Source: Polytrichum commune
Lineage: Eukaryota; Streptophyta; Polytrichopsida; Polytrichales; Polytrichaceae
DNA length: 64,000 nt
Assembly: GCA_950295325.1 (NCBI GenBank)
Contig: OX485807.1
Span: 33,946,440-34,010,439 of the forward strand
Direction of reading: 5' to 3'
A program made the position numbers and the translations under genes. The notes under the pieces are model-generated. The model was not told the DNA's origin. It was given only the letters and a program-made list of their open reading frames with translations, and searched no databases. Below, one piece after another: positions 36,131 through 48,918 of the stretch. The stretch's first letter is position 1. Every line of letters begins with the position of its first letter.

Positions 36131-38796
36131 TTGTTTAGATTCATCTCAGACCTTAACCAAAAAAAGAAAAAAGGAAAGTATGTAGTTCAAACATATTGTG
36201 CATGCAGTGGTCCACATTAAGCATGTCAAATGTTTGGATGGAGAGGACATGCCTTGTTTGTCTCATCTACTTCTCTAAGGTAGAGGGTGCTAAAACCAAC
36301 ACCCCATCCAAAACCAACACCTATAAACGCCTCCCAATTGTCAACACTCTACAACCTTGAACCGTACACCTGCGGTGTAGGAGTGTCTGGGCCCATGGAG
36401 TGACGGTTTTAGGTGCCATTAGTGGTGCCACCTCATAGTGGCCTCCACTACCTTCATGTAGGATAGGTAATGGGCTCCACTCTATCTCGGGTTGGTTCAA
36501 GGTGGGATTAGGGTGGCTTGTCAATGCCTATTTTAGCCATTCTATTCACAATGCAAAGGAGGTAGGCCCACAAAGCACAAAAGGATCATTTCCTGGGATG
36601 CAAGAGGGTTGGTTCCCGGGATACAAGGTGATGATTTTGCAAGTGAACCGGGTGGGATCATGGAGGTAGTTGTGTGGCTTTGCATACCATTGCTACTTGG
36701 GCTTTGATGTAGTTTGGGTCTAGTACCCAACTATGTTGTGTTGGTTCTAGGCAATGAAGGTAGGGGTCCTCATCATATCCAAGGTTGCCATACATAGGGC
36801 CCTATGGATTAGTTTAAGGAAGCTAGTAGTTTTGACTTTGAATATTCATCAAATATTCAATTGAGACTAAAAATATTTATTTCTTTCTTGATACCTATGT
36901 TTAGCCCAAAGGCTAATATGAACATATATTCTATATATCAACCACGTAGCCATATGTATGTGCAATAGCTTAAAGTGTTGGTTTAAGCACCCTCTACCTT
37001 ATATGTGGGCAACATACGAGGAATAGAATGCTCATCTTGCAATGTCCAATAAGAGTGTTGGAGTAGTAAATCTATGAGCACCACAACCAGTAGCATACAT
37101 CTTCCCCCATTGTGCTTCTCACTCTTGTCCGTCATTAGTCCCTTGTAAGGATTCTCAATCTAGAGAAAGGAAATTATCACAAACGAGTATACCTTTCATC
37201 CATCCAACATCAACACTCCCCCTAAGTTTGTTGTTGATTCAACTTAAATGACTTATACTAGATTGATTCACGATCTTTCCAAACGATTGTGGTATTAATT
37301 TGACTTTAAACAACAAAAAATCGAGTTGCACATTTTTTTTCAAGCTTTTATGTTGGATGAATGAGAAGTACGCTCGTAAGCAATAATTCCCTCTTTCCAT
37401 CTAATCCCGTTCAAAATTGTTATGAGACTTGTCTAGGTAAATAGCCAAGTCAGATGGACTCGAGAGTTACATACCTCCTCGTCTTGAAATGAAAATCAAA
37501 ATGGGTAAATTGAAATACAAATGTTATTCTCTACATGAAACCAATATGATCATGGGCACTAATGGTAAATTTACTGTGTCTTGTTAGTTATTGATTAGAA
37601 CAAGCTATGGTGTCTCAAGGCTCGTTAACCATTTATGAACTCAAATTTGTGTATGGCTCCCAAAATTTATATAGGATAATCCATGATAAGGCATTCGATG
37701 AGGTATGAATTCTTAGGCCTAGATACCGTAGGTTCATAGCTGGTTCGACACATGTTAGCTGAATAATTAATTAAAGTTCAAAAAGTAGGTTCGGCTCAGT
37801 GTAGGGAGAATCTAGTGAACGAGTAGGGGGTTGGACAAACTTTCCACTTTGAAAAATTGTAGCATTTTTTGTATAGGGCAGGAAAATATGAAACAACTTG
37901 CATTCTTCGTGAATCCTTCTCGTCTATCTTGGGAAATTATCTCATGATTGTTCAGACCAGAACTTCAATACAAATCACCTTATTTTCGTGGGTTATGGTA
38001 TTTCTACCTTAAAGTGTCCCTACTTAAGTTTTCAGTCAATGATCATTTGGACATTCAATGGCATTCTTCGCACGCTTCCGTCTTTTGACCGTGCCTCCAA
38101 TAAACCTCGCAAAAACAAGAGATTGAGAGAATATGTGTGGAATGCCAGGTATATGAAGAAGTCCTTCAATCGGAGTCCTCGAGAGACTTAAAAGTTACTG
38201 TGTGGTCTTTGCGGACATTAGGGGTTAGTACTAATAAGTTCTCTGCAAGTTACGACAAGCAATCGGGCATTCCGGGGGTCGAGGTCTTGGCGAGGTTCTT
38301 CACGATTTCCATGCCCCATACGTGCACCATGGCCAGATTCCTCCAGGATACACCTCCTTCTATAAAATGGTACAAAGCAGCGCCAAAATCGTTCAATCCA
38401 CAACAATCCTCTTCGTCTGCGTCTTCTTCATCTTCTTCACGATTTTGCCACTCCATCGTCACTTACCTACCCACCGCCTTCTCCTTTTCATATGTGGCGG
38501 GGGAGGGGTGAGCGGGTTTTTTAGGGAGGTTGTTGCCATTTGGAGTGCAAAAATTGATTCGCTTGCCAATTGGAGCTCCAAGCCGCCTATCGAGTTTTGA
38601 AAATCTTACCAGCAGTGGTTGCGTCAGAAAAGACAACATCGGTCTCTTCTTCTTCTTCTTCCTCTTCTTCACGTTTTCTTTTTCTTGACGATTTTCGTGA
38701 TTTTCTAGTGACAGCGTTCTGAACAGCTTTTGTTTCTCTTCTTACATACAGCGTGGAGTGTGTGTCGGTCTCTTCTTTCCCTATGTGTTCAAAGAG

Positions 38797-38820
38797 AGGG
38801 AGAGGGAGAGGGAGAGGGAT
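38797..38820. repeat. GAGAGG microsatellite in NAGK leader
   Basis: About four GAGAGG/GGGAGA units (AGAGGGAGAGGGAGAGGGAG) lie about 90-110 bp upstream of the NAGK ATG, probably in the promoter or 5'UTR. Such GA tracts are common plant core-promoter or leader features. Confidence 0.6.
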
Positions 38821-38906
38821 ACAGAGAGAAGAGGGAGGCTTAGTACGCTCGTTGCGTGATTTGAGAATTTGATCTAAGTTCCCGGGGTTACCCAGTTGGT
38901 GCACCT

Positions 38907-41900
38907 ATGACAATCTCCAGTGAGGAAGTCGGCCATGCGGGGCTTAAGAGGAAAGGAGGGGAGCTATGGAGCTTCGAAAGCCAACTTGAGGAGAAGCCCG
39001 GGGGGCAGCAGCAGAAGGTGGTGCTAGGCGTTGATGGAGGTGGTTCGAACACACGGTGTGTGTGTGTGGCGACTCCACTTCCGTCGAGAGTGGAGGATCT
39101 GCGTAGCCTAGCTCTGGCTGAGACCGGAGCCTCGAATCGGAACAGTGTCGGAGGTAAATTTGCCGTCTCCGCTTTCCAATTTCATTGTATCTCCTCAATA
39201 TCAATGTGAAAGCCTAGCCTATCAATGCACTCCCTAAAAGACGGACAAGGTGATTACCCAGAAGGATGCTATTTGTTCCACCATCTTGGTCTCTTTTCAT
39301 TATGCCTACAATGTTGTCAGCAAAGGAATTGCAAGACAACGAAGATCGTGTTCAATGCATGTGCATTATCTATCTCTTCGTTATCCTGGATTTGTTTTTT
39401 CGGTGCACACAGTGTCCATCAGTGCTTCTTCACCCTGGTGACTGTGTCTTCAGAAACCTAATCAATGCGGTTCTCATTGCTTCGGAATCATCTGAATTCC
39501 TTGAGGTGCAGCGAGAGTGCATCCTTTTTTTAAGTCGCCCGCTCGAACCTGAATCTGCTTTACATTCACGTAATGATAGCCTATCGGTGTGCTCTGTACG
39601 GCTAGAATTCTCCCTAATTGTTGGATTTTCGACATGCGAGAGGAATTAGAAGATTTCACACAATGAATCAATTGATAACACCACGTTCAATGCGACTCAT
39701 TGAGAGTGGACGCTAGCAACAATAGGTTAGCTATGGATCTGAATACTACTTTAGGTATGAGGATCGGTGCCCCTCATTTCTCTATTCTGTCAAAATTGTT
39801 GTTATTTGAGTTGGCTTCTGGCCTTCGGTACATTTAGGTGAAATTTCAATGAAGATCTGCCAGTGCTAAGTCTGTTTCTTTCAGAGTCTAATAAAATATG
39901 CTTTGATCATAGCAGGTCATTCTCTTACCAATTTACAAGTAAAGGACTTATGGGGACCCTTTTAGTCCTCAAATGCGCTTGTACATTGAAAGATGAAAGG
40001 CGATTTCATGTCTTTCTAGACCAAGAGTAGAGATGTGCAACGTGATTGGGTTGGATGCTCATGCAGTGGAGTGGGCAATTTTGGTCTTTAGAGGGAGCTG
40101 CGAAAGGAGCCATTGAGGTGTCAATTGCAGTTGCGTTGAAGAAAGCTGAAGTGCCCAGATCTGCTGTTCTTGCTATATGCCTGGCCCTTGCTGGTGTGGA
40201 TCGCAAGGAGGATATAGACTCGTATTTGCCATGGATCAGGTATATTGCACCTCTGTTGTGCTACCTGCCACTCTCTTTCCATCTTGCAATCAATGTCATC
40301 TCCATAGTGACCTTATATGTTCTCTTCACCTTCTGCTCCTTTCTTGTATCATTATGGGGTCAAATTAAAAATCTCCCTTGGATAATGGAGCTTCAGGGAT
40401 AATTTGTATCTTAAACTTGGTAACCGCATTGTGTGTTGGGTATACCCCAACACATTGCTTTGACATAGTCAGTTGCTTCAGCAGGGTCTAGTTGGCTGTC
40501 GTGATGGTGTGGTTGTTGGTTGTTGGTTGATTCGCATAATGCTGTGATGACACAGGTTGGACTGGTGCAATGTGATGGGGTCAGCTTCCAGTATTTGTGG
40601 AGAGTTCATTTCTGCACTTTACAATTTGAGCAATATGTGATTTGAGCAATGTGATGTGAGGGTTCGGCTGGTTTCAACAGGGCTATTTTTCCAGGGGACG
40701 TGAAGATAACTGTGGTAAATGATGCTGTGGCTGCACTCGCGAGTGGTACGGCTGGGAGGCTGTATGGCTGTGTGCTTATTGCGGGTACTGGAACCGTTGC
40801 CTTAGGGTTTGATGAGGACAAAAACTTCAAACGAGCATCAGGAGGGGGACCTCGACTTGGAGATAAGGGCAGGTTGCCACTAGATTCTGTGCTCTTGCTG
40901 ATGTCTCAGAAATTATAAAATGAACTCTGCCTTGCCAAAATGATGTGTGTGCCCATAAGTTTCTTATCCAATTGCGATTGATCAGCACCGTGGAACTTAC
41001 AATGGTGCACCCTTCATTCAATAGACTTCTGTCACAAGCCACTTCCTACTTTCTGTATGGTTATAAGAGTTCAATGAGCAGATTTTTAGTTATTATGGAC
41101 AAGAATGTAACTTCATGCTTTGTTTTGATTGGGGCAGTGATGTATTTTTTGGATACTATCAGCTAGTTAACAAAAAGCTACACAGAAAGGTATCCTAGTG
41201 ACAAAGTTGGTGTTTCTTACACAATGTTGTTTGTTCCAGCGGTCATGCAATTGCAGTGGAGGCTTTGGGAGCAGTAATGAAAGCTTATGATGGACGGGGT
41301 CCCTCAACGATTCTTGGAGAGAAAATACTGGAGGAACTAAAGCTTGCCTCTGCTGAAGATCTACTAGGGTAAACATTTATTCCTTCTGAGGATGCATACA
41401 AACCAAAGTCCCACCCTTTACCTCATTTCCACAGAAACTAAATTTCTTCTATATAATGTCTGCCAAGCAATCAGGGATAAGCCATTTAAATCTCAATCCT
41501 GGACAGGTGGGCCTATCGAGACCAAGGGTGGGCACATGTGGCATCGTTAGCAGCTGTAGTGAAGGCTTGTGCTAAAGATGGCGATAAAGTGGCAATAAAT
41601 ATTCTTGATGAAGCTGTTACAGAGCTGGTGTGCAGTGTGAGAGCTGTTGTTCAGTCCTTGACTCTACATGGTGAAGGTATTTTCTCAATACAACACAGAA
41701 GCACAATGCTTCACAAGATAGAATTATTGCAGATGTAGTATATTCTGCTTCTGGCCATTGCCGTCTTCTCATTGAAATGCAGCATTAGTCAGAATGGGTC
41801 CATGTCTACTATATCAATGTAATGTTTCACAATGAGGTTGAGACATCTTTAGCAGTGGTGACAGGACCTTTATGGGAAGTACTGAGTTTGTACTAATCTC

Positions 41901-42671
41901 ACAACCCCTTCTGGTCCTGCACACAGTTCTTCAAGATAAGCCTACTTCAGAACTTGATATTTTGTTCAACCCCATGCCTTATGCAGAGGTCTCTGCTTCT
42001 GTTCAAGTTTTTCCTAAAAAAACGTTTATGGACAGGGAAGGCTCACACTTGTATTCATTCCCTCCTGATGAAATTTCAATAATCATTTCCTGCCATTGAC
42101 GTAACTGACTTTGTGGCGCATTGCAAATTCAGATGGCAAGAAGCAATTTCCCTTTGTGATGGTTGGTGGTGTGTTGGAGAACAGAGGAGAATGGGACCTT
42201 TGCAAGCCCATTGCTGAAAAAGTAACAGAGATGTTTCCAGGAGCTCAGGCAATTCAACCACAGGTTAGCTTCGTGGTTTTGCAAGCCCTACTCTGATTAT
42301 AAAATCCAGCCAATATTCCTCTAGTTAACTAGTGTGGATTATTAATTCGATGCACATATGGAAAATAATGACACAGACAAGCACATTAAATTACTGGACC
42401 CTGACATACCCGTGAGACATAGCCATAAAGTGCTACATGTCATGAGTTAGGTTTTGGAAACTGAGGGAGCAGTGTACTTGTTAATTGGCTTTATATTCTC
42501 ATTGTTCTTGAGCATTGGTTGCTGAGTGGGATTCAAATTGATATACGTTCAAATTTCGGAACTCAATGTTACTGATGGCAGGTGGAGCCAGCATTTGGAT
42601 CAGCTATGCTAGCCTGGAATTTATACCAGGATAGTCTCTCTAAAGATGGACGAGAAAACAGAAGCTGTTGA
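38907..42671 (+). CDS. NAGK: N-acetyl-D-glucosamine kinase
   Basis: Seven exons: 38907-39153, 40092-40239, 40681-40872, 41240-41368, 41507-41676, 42133-42263, 42582-42671. They sum to 1107 nt, giving 368 aa with all joins in frame. The enzyme phosphorylates GlcNAc with ATP to GlcNAc-6-phosphate, a salvage route to UDP-GlcNAc. It has the ASKHA-fold layout of the BcrAD/BadF/BadG family. The phosphate-1 loop VVLGVDGGGSNTRC has DGGGSNT at 43-49. VNDAVAAL holds the likely catalytic Asp146. GCVLIAGTGTVALGF is the phosphate-2 loop, followed by ASGGGPRLGDKGSGHAIAVEAL, and VVMVGGVLENRG with VEPAFGSAMLAW closes the nucleotide site. The N-terminus is about 35 residues longer than the fold needs, with no obvious targeting signal. 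Length is close to that of plant homologues. Confidence 0.93.
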
Positions 42672-43780
42672 ATATCTCGGACTCACAGTATTAATCCGTC
42701 ACTTACCTGGCTTCCCTCCTACCTGGATGTCTTTCTCCAATATTCTTTGGTAGTTTGCACAGCGAAACATGTAAATGAAAAAACATCCAAAAGGGCTGTG
42801 TAAGATTCCCAGTTGACCCCAGATCTTCTCATCACCTCTGCCTTGGTTAGCATATCTAGTTACAATTGTAGAGAAAGCAAATTCACTTCTTCAAAACAGC
42901 TCAATGAGCTGTAATTAGGAATGCACTTTAATATCATAGATGAGTAGCCCTCATGAAGGGGAACATATGTCAGACTTTGTCTGCTGTTACACTTTCATAA
43001 TTCAAAGACAGTAACTGTAGGACTCCAGAGTACGTAGAGTACCTGGGTCTTTACCAATTTGCTGGCCGGGCTTTGTGCTGTCCATCAGTAGGCAGTATCA
43101 AATCCTTCTCCTGTTAAAAGCTTTATAAAATTTTCTGAGTGAATGTTTTGAGTCCTGACAATCGTGCAGGCAACTAGGTTATGATATGTGAATGTGCCTA
43201 ATATATAGGCTGTCCATCAAATTCCATCCTTGAGTGAACAGAAAGCCTTTAGGTTGGTCTTGATATATTCATAAGCCCAAGTTTAGTCCTCCTTAGTAAC
43301 TTTATACCCAACTGTACATGTGCCAATTCAAAAGGCAGAATGCAAATGAAAGTTGTGGAAGTGGAAAATGCTATCTACTAGGTGTCTTGAAGACATTCAT
43401 TTTGTTGCTTCAATGCCCAGTGTCTTGATGAGTTTTGGTGATCTGTAATATACCAAGTTATACCTGAGGAGTTACTCATGTTGTCACGTTGAAGTCCACA
43501 ATTTCATTTCAGGAACTCAAGATTTCAATGGAGTACAAAGTTTTTTGTTTGAATTATAACCTAATAGAATTCAAAATGCTTTACAATCTAAGTGCTTAAT
43601 ATGCTAATAATAAGAAAACCTGAGACTAATACAAAAGAGATAAAAATGTAGACATTTTTTGTAGTAAACCTATACATTACACAAAGGTTTACAAATCAAA
43701 CATTCACAAAACTTGGTCGATAACTAATATAACAAGCATCATTGTGCATGTACCAATCATCATTATTATTTAACACTTGA
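42672..43780. other. NAGK 3'UTR and intergenic DNA
   Basis: No coding region was recognised. The first part is likely NAGK 3'UTR; the rest is AT-rich unique-looking sequence. Confidence 0.4.
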
Positions 43781-43781
43781 A

Positions 43782-44852
43782 TCACAGATCGTATATTTTA
43801 ACTTGTTTTGCCCAAAGCTGTGCTTCAACATCAAATCCCACGCAAAGATTTTCAATTCGGTGAGCACATATCCATAATTTTTCTTGTAAGGTGCATAGAT
43901 TCCACACACACCGATACTTCAAAAGCTTGTATGACAAATGATGCGTGTCACAAGTTATCTTCTTGAATGCTGGTGTGTTGACTGAAACAGGAAGATGTTC
44001 CATAACATTGATCTTGAGTGCATAAATCTCTACGAGCGTTGATTCTTTTTGTGTTTGTAGATTGTACCCTGACCTTGTTATAATCATGTACATTGTCTCA
44101 GTATTTTCATCTGAAATCAAAGAAACTTGTCTTTCATGGTGGTTGGTCATGTAAGAATATTTCAATTTAGCAAGTTGAAACCATCGATCCTCTTCGGCAT
44201 CATAGCCCACAATCAAATATGTCGCAAAGGAGTTACCTCGAAATGATAGTTACCTCGACACTCATGGTCCATAAGGAAAACCGTATGGCCATTGCAAGTA
44301 CATAACTTGATAAACATTTGTTGGGTTGAGGTACAGTCCCTCATTTGTCCACAAAGTGGAGTGTGGTTTTCTTACATTTGTCCAAGTATTCATAAAAGAG
44401 GTGTAAATAAAGAACCTTTGTTTTCTCCAACTGTAAGTACATCACCTTGTATTTATTGAGCACCTCATCCACCTTAAGAATGAACCCCCTTGCAAAGTCA
44501 GAATGATCAAAGTCGAACTTCGAAATGTGTAATAACTTAGCTTGACTTGATGTGTGACAAGGGTTTGGTACGTATCCCCTTGCTCTAGAGATTTCTCGAT
44601 CTTTGAGGACAAACATGCATATCAATCCACACGTGGAAGCTATCTGTATCATTCACCATCTTTGAGAAGTGACTGGCCAAAATCAAAGAATGGAAATGTG
44701 CACCATTTGTTAATTTCGTGATCCAGAAGTTGCAATTTCAAGATTGTCGATTCCTTTGATCTACGGATTTTATTATTATTACTACTATTTTTGGATTGCA
44801 TACTGGAAGTTGAAGATAAGACAACCATGAACCACTTTGTTGTCATTGCCAC
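43782..44852 (-). pseudogene. Degenerate coding remnant, possibly F-box/kelch-type
   Basis: Three minus-strand open stretches follow each other in different frames: 44852-44649, 44652-44341 and 44216-43782. The segments TILKLQLLDHEINKWCTFPF, IASTCGLICMFVLKDRE, MIVGYDAEEDRWFQL and WNLCTLQEKLWICAH resemble the spacing and style of plant F-box/kelch C-terminal repeats (a 'Gly-Leu-hydrophobic-Cys' strand and 'Tyr-Asp-x-x-x-x-x-Trp' blades). No F-box was found. The first change of frame overlaps by 4 nt with no splice signal, which suggests frameshift decay. The F-box assignment is tentative. Confidence 0.35.
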
Positions 44853-46196
44853 ATTTTATGATGGTTGAAGGAAGGCATATGTATGAGATCTGCTCCCTCA
44901 TTGTTTATACTTGGTAGCATGGAGGTCAAACTCATGTGAGAAAGATAAGCAATAGTCCCACAGAATACTGTCAGTCCCACAAAACATTGTCATGATTCTG
45001 AATAATGTTATGAGCTTGGCCCACAACTATAATATTACTCAACAACATGGGCCCTCATAATATAATAGTGGGATGTTGGATTTGAGTCTCCATGTGTAGC
45101 TTTTCCAAGTATCCCATTTTTACATTATTAGGGTTCACAAAATGAGAGATGATCGTTGAGTAATGTTATGACTATGGTTCCAAACATATTTGTGATATAT
45201 TCATAATATGTGAAACCGAAATCGTTGGGAACTGATATCCAAGATTATTCATGTTTGAACTCGACTAACATTGAATCAACAGAAATTGACTTCAATTATC
45301 AGGCAATGTCTTTGAAATTAAAAGAACTTGTCTATCTTGCATGAAATTGAAATTAAAGAAACTTGGTACTTATAAAATGCTTGCAACCTTGAGGATGCAA
45401 TAGCCAACTGCTCTACAAATATAGCTTTTTATCCCTGGAGAATTATATATATTTTTCCTCTATTGATAAGTGACATGATGAGTATATTTTGAAATAGATT
45501 AAGAATCTTAAGGTTTGATAAAGTCATTTTTTCTTTTTATTTATAAATTATTCAAGATACCACATCCTATAAAATTATTCTTGATCAATTTTGATTCACA
45601 GTTTTTTTTTTTTTTTGAGAAATTCACATTTAGACTACACATTAATAACATTATTAAAAAATTACTAGAGTTTAAAAAAAAAATTTAAAAATTATTGACT
45701 TCTTATTATGAAAAACATAACATAAATATGCATTGAGAATTTTAATTTTCCAAACATGTTCATAAGTTATAAAATCAAGAATAATTTTTCTGGAGCATAT
45801 GTAATCTCTTGTAAGTTCTCATTGTTTGAATGTAACTTCTTACATTGTTTATTAAGCCATTTAATTTGGCTAAAATTTACGATGGTATGTAATTTATGGA
45901 TATGTGCCAAGTTCATTATTAGTCATTCACGTGACCTTTAGCTGTAATCGTCTACTACTTGAGGATTGAAATATACACGTCTAGATTACGCACATGAAAT
46001 CTTACATTGTGTTTTTTATTGCGAAATCTTGCATTCAATATTACTAAAGTCAAGGTACTTGTTTTAGATAATAAACGCATTTTGAGGATAACCCCACACC
46101 CTAAGTCTTTTATGAATTGCGTCAAAAAAAATCACATAGATATTGCATCTAGCACAACCTCTGCCTTGGAACACTCATGAAATATTGATTATGTGT

Positions 46197-46620
46197 GGTG
46201 TGTGATTAGGTGTGCGTTGAAGAAAGAACACCACCAAAGGACATGTGTTTATAGGAGATCATACTACATGCTCAAAATTGTTAGTTGTTCTAAGTCTAAT
46301 AGTCAAACAATTGGGGGGGGGGGGGTGTGGCGACCTAGATGATCATGATGAAAAAAGAGAGTCTTCATTTTGATGATGAAGAAGATATTGAGTTTAACTC
46401 AAAAATTGTGCGGAAAATGGTTAAGAATTGGGTATGGAATTGCTAATCATCCCATACTAAGTCACAAGAAATTTGAGTAAAGAGCTAAAAACATTCAATT
46501 TGGACCTAGTTTCCTTAGAGCCCATTAACAAAGTTTTAACACATAGTCCAACCTCTCTTAAATACATGTCCTTTTGGTGCCCGTTCTTAGATCCGCAACA
46601 ACATGATTGCACTTCCCACA
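46197..46620 (+). mobile_element. Poly-G/C-core repeat family, copy 2 (with long inverted ends)
   Basis: The left part GTGTGATTAGGTGTGCGTTG, then GGACATGTGTTTATAGGAGA, is complementary to the right part TCTCTTAAATACATGTCCTT, then CCGTTCTTAGATCCGCAAC, giving inverted ends of about 70-80 bp. The middle carries CAATT + 13 G (46313-46325) + GTGGCGACCTAGATGATCATG. It is non-coding and matches 51950-52290 in the reverse complement. Confidence 0.7.
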
Positions 46621-46784
46621 TTGTTTTCGAACTTGTTTCCTTGACAAAAGGAGTAGCGGGTGATCTTGATTAACCACTGAAGGCTAATAATAATGTCCAT
46701 TTTTTTGATATGGGTGAGTGAGTTCAAGTTGGACCTATGAGTCTTTGAATCGTTCTTACTGCTATGGAAGTATGAACAACCACC

Positions 46785-47070
46785 AAGTACGACACTAAAT
46801 ATTGTATTTAGTGTCATATGGTATTTTATGTCATTGTGGTATGTCATTTATGTCAATCTAATGACACTTTTTATGAATAAATTTACAAATACTTTCACCC
46901 TAACTTACGTTTGCTTCATCCACTTTTGGTATATTTTGCATTCTAACAATTTTGTGATGAAATATTGTCATGGACGATTGAAATTTGGATGAAACACACT
47001 TAGTCAGTGACAGTACATGTTTGGCAATAACAACCATTAACACTGTAATTGCTGGCTGAATTAGTCATAT
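46785..47070 (+). repeat. Dispersed repeat family E, copy 2
   Basis: Starts near ACACTAAATATTGTATTTAG with TGTCATATGGTATTTTATG. Its body matches the reverse complement of 30998-31255. The last 34 bases of the window, with ACACTAAATATTGTATTAAT, look like the left end of a third copy. Confidence 0.65.
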
Positions 47071-48107
47071 AGTGTTTTGGCTTCCTGGACTTTAAAATCA
47101 AGTTCATTTCAATTCGATTCAATGAGATCAATCAAAATTCAATTCATTTCAAGGTTTCCCAGAATGTAAATTGACTCATACAATACGAAGATTTACCATG
47201 AGCATAGGAAGGTTTCGTCTTAAGTCATCTCAATCTTCAACAAACATGATTTCATCTTTGAGGATCATTCACTGCTTCTATTGAATACGCAAATAGCACA
47301 ATAACTTACACATCAACATATGAGATTATGATTTTTCTGACATTGTGTAAATTAACATGAGAAGGGAAGTAATCTACAATCTGAGAGGCTGGTGAATTTT
47401 TGGACAAGACTGCCTATACTTGTGGATCTCATTCTTGCGGCTATGTAAGTATAGGTAGACAGCCAACAAGTACTAAATTCAACCCAAGAATTAAACACGT
47501 ACAGTTGGCAGAGTTCACAATTAAGACAATCATCTTGCATTTTGTCAACACAAAATGGTTACATGATCAATGTCAATAAGTCTCCTTCCAGCTTTGATAT
47601 CTCCTAAACAATGTACAAAGATTTATCAAGCACTACTTGAAGGTATTACTGAGGTCCAACTGCTTGAGGGCCCCAATGAACAATCATCCCAAAGTCCACC
47701 TAACCCTATCATAATTGACTTCAAACCAGGTGTCTTTGGTCCCGAAATCGTTTTTGCAATAAGGTCACTTATCAATCAGGGACACCGAGCATCCCATCTA
47801 CTTTACATGTTGGGTAGCAACTATCATCAACACTGGAATTCCTGGCCGAAGCGAGCACTGGTAATGAGAAATTACCATTGATGCTCTTCCTCCTCCACAA
47901 AATACTGAAACCCCCTGACTAGACTAGGGGGTCCTCAATGTGATGTACTTAGCAATACCAAAGAGTCTGAATATTGTGAAACCCAATAAATATACCCTTC
48001 CAGTCTCAGACCTCCAGCTGGCCTCTTCCTTTTCTCCCACATAGTGGCTAGATGTCTGGGTTCTCCCAAATGCGAGACCTTTTAAAGGGAGCCCTGTGCT
48101 AAAGCTG

Positions 48108-48720
48108 CAGTGTAATAAACCACAGCCTTTGTATTGTCAATGTTTCTTAAAACATAAATGGGCTCATGATCTAGGTTCCACCACAAGTTGGCAGATAGAT
48201 AGATAGATAGATACGTTGGTTTCCTGAGGAAGCCAACATAAACAAAGAGCCTCTTCGCCCTTAGGCTACTGCCACCTTTTGAAAGGTGGAGGGAGTGCTC
48301 TATGGCATTGGGAGAACAAGAGACGAATAATTAGAACGAGAACTACATTTGAACGAGTTGTTCATGCAGTTGTAGTAAACCGCAACTTTCAAATTGTCTA
48401 ATGTTTCTTGGATGATAAATGGCTTCAAGATCTAGTTTCCACCATGACATGGCATATAGCCAGCCAGATAGAAGATAAAAACACCTACTTCCTGAGGAAG
48501 CAAGTAAGCATACAGGAAGAGCCTCTTTGCCCTTAGGCAGTTGTAGTAAACTGTAACTTGCGAATTGTCAAATGTTTCTTGGATAATAAATGGGTTCAAG
48601 ATCTAGTTTTCAGCATGACATGACGTATAGACAGCCATGTAGAAAAGATATAAACGCTAGCTTCCTGAGGATGCAAGCAAGCATAAATGAAGAGCCTCTT
48701 TGCCCCACAGGCTACTGCCA
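48108..48720. repeat. Direct repeats, three units of about 170-260 bp
   Basis: The marker AATGTTTCTTG/A followed by ATAAATGG, then CAAGATCTAGTTT, CTTCCTGAGGAAGCAAG and AAGAGCCTCTTTGCCC, occurs with unit starts near 48108, 48375 and 48541. The first unit has extra sequence and a GATA microsatellite (48194-48211). The block sits just downstream of the MFSD12-like stop. Confidence 0.8.
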
Positions 48721-48918
48721 CCCTTTGGTGGGGGGGATTCGATGACATCAAATGGAAGCAAACTAACCTGACATGTAACTGGAAACAGAAAAATTAGAGC
48801 TAAGTCTATGTTTGAACGAGTTGTTCAAAGTCATGAAAAACTCACACTCCTGCTTCGCGATTGAATTGTGGAGTCGTGAGGCCTTATAATCTGTACACTG
48901 GGCTCTGAGATTCTTGAA

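Larger units (their letters stand above)
35611..38906. other. Intergenic DNA between divergent NAC beta and NAGK genes
   Basis: Contains the inverted SINE-like copy (36018-36130) and AT-rich DNA without genes. From about 38350 onward it shows NAGK promoter/leader features: TATAAA at 38361, CTT-rich tracts near 38640 and a GAGAGG repeat near 38797-38818. Confidence 0.45.
44853..48917. other. AT-rich intergenic DNA with repeats downstream of MFSD12-like
   Basis: Contains the poly-G repeat element (46197-46620), family E repeat (46785-47070) and the 48108-48720 repeat block. A 103-codon ORF at 47570-47881 has no recognisable similarity. Low GC around 45420-45730. Confidence 0.45.

Noticed and set aside
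38137-38511. 124-codon ORF with Ser-rich tract upstream of NAGK
   Set aside because: The Ser run comes from a TCTTCT tract typical of leaders; no domain, and it lies in the NAGK promoter region.
47570-47881. 103-codon ORF near 47.6 kb
   Set aside because: No recognisable motif, no splice partners and no coding neighbours; length is within what AT-rich DNA gives by chance in six frames.
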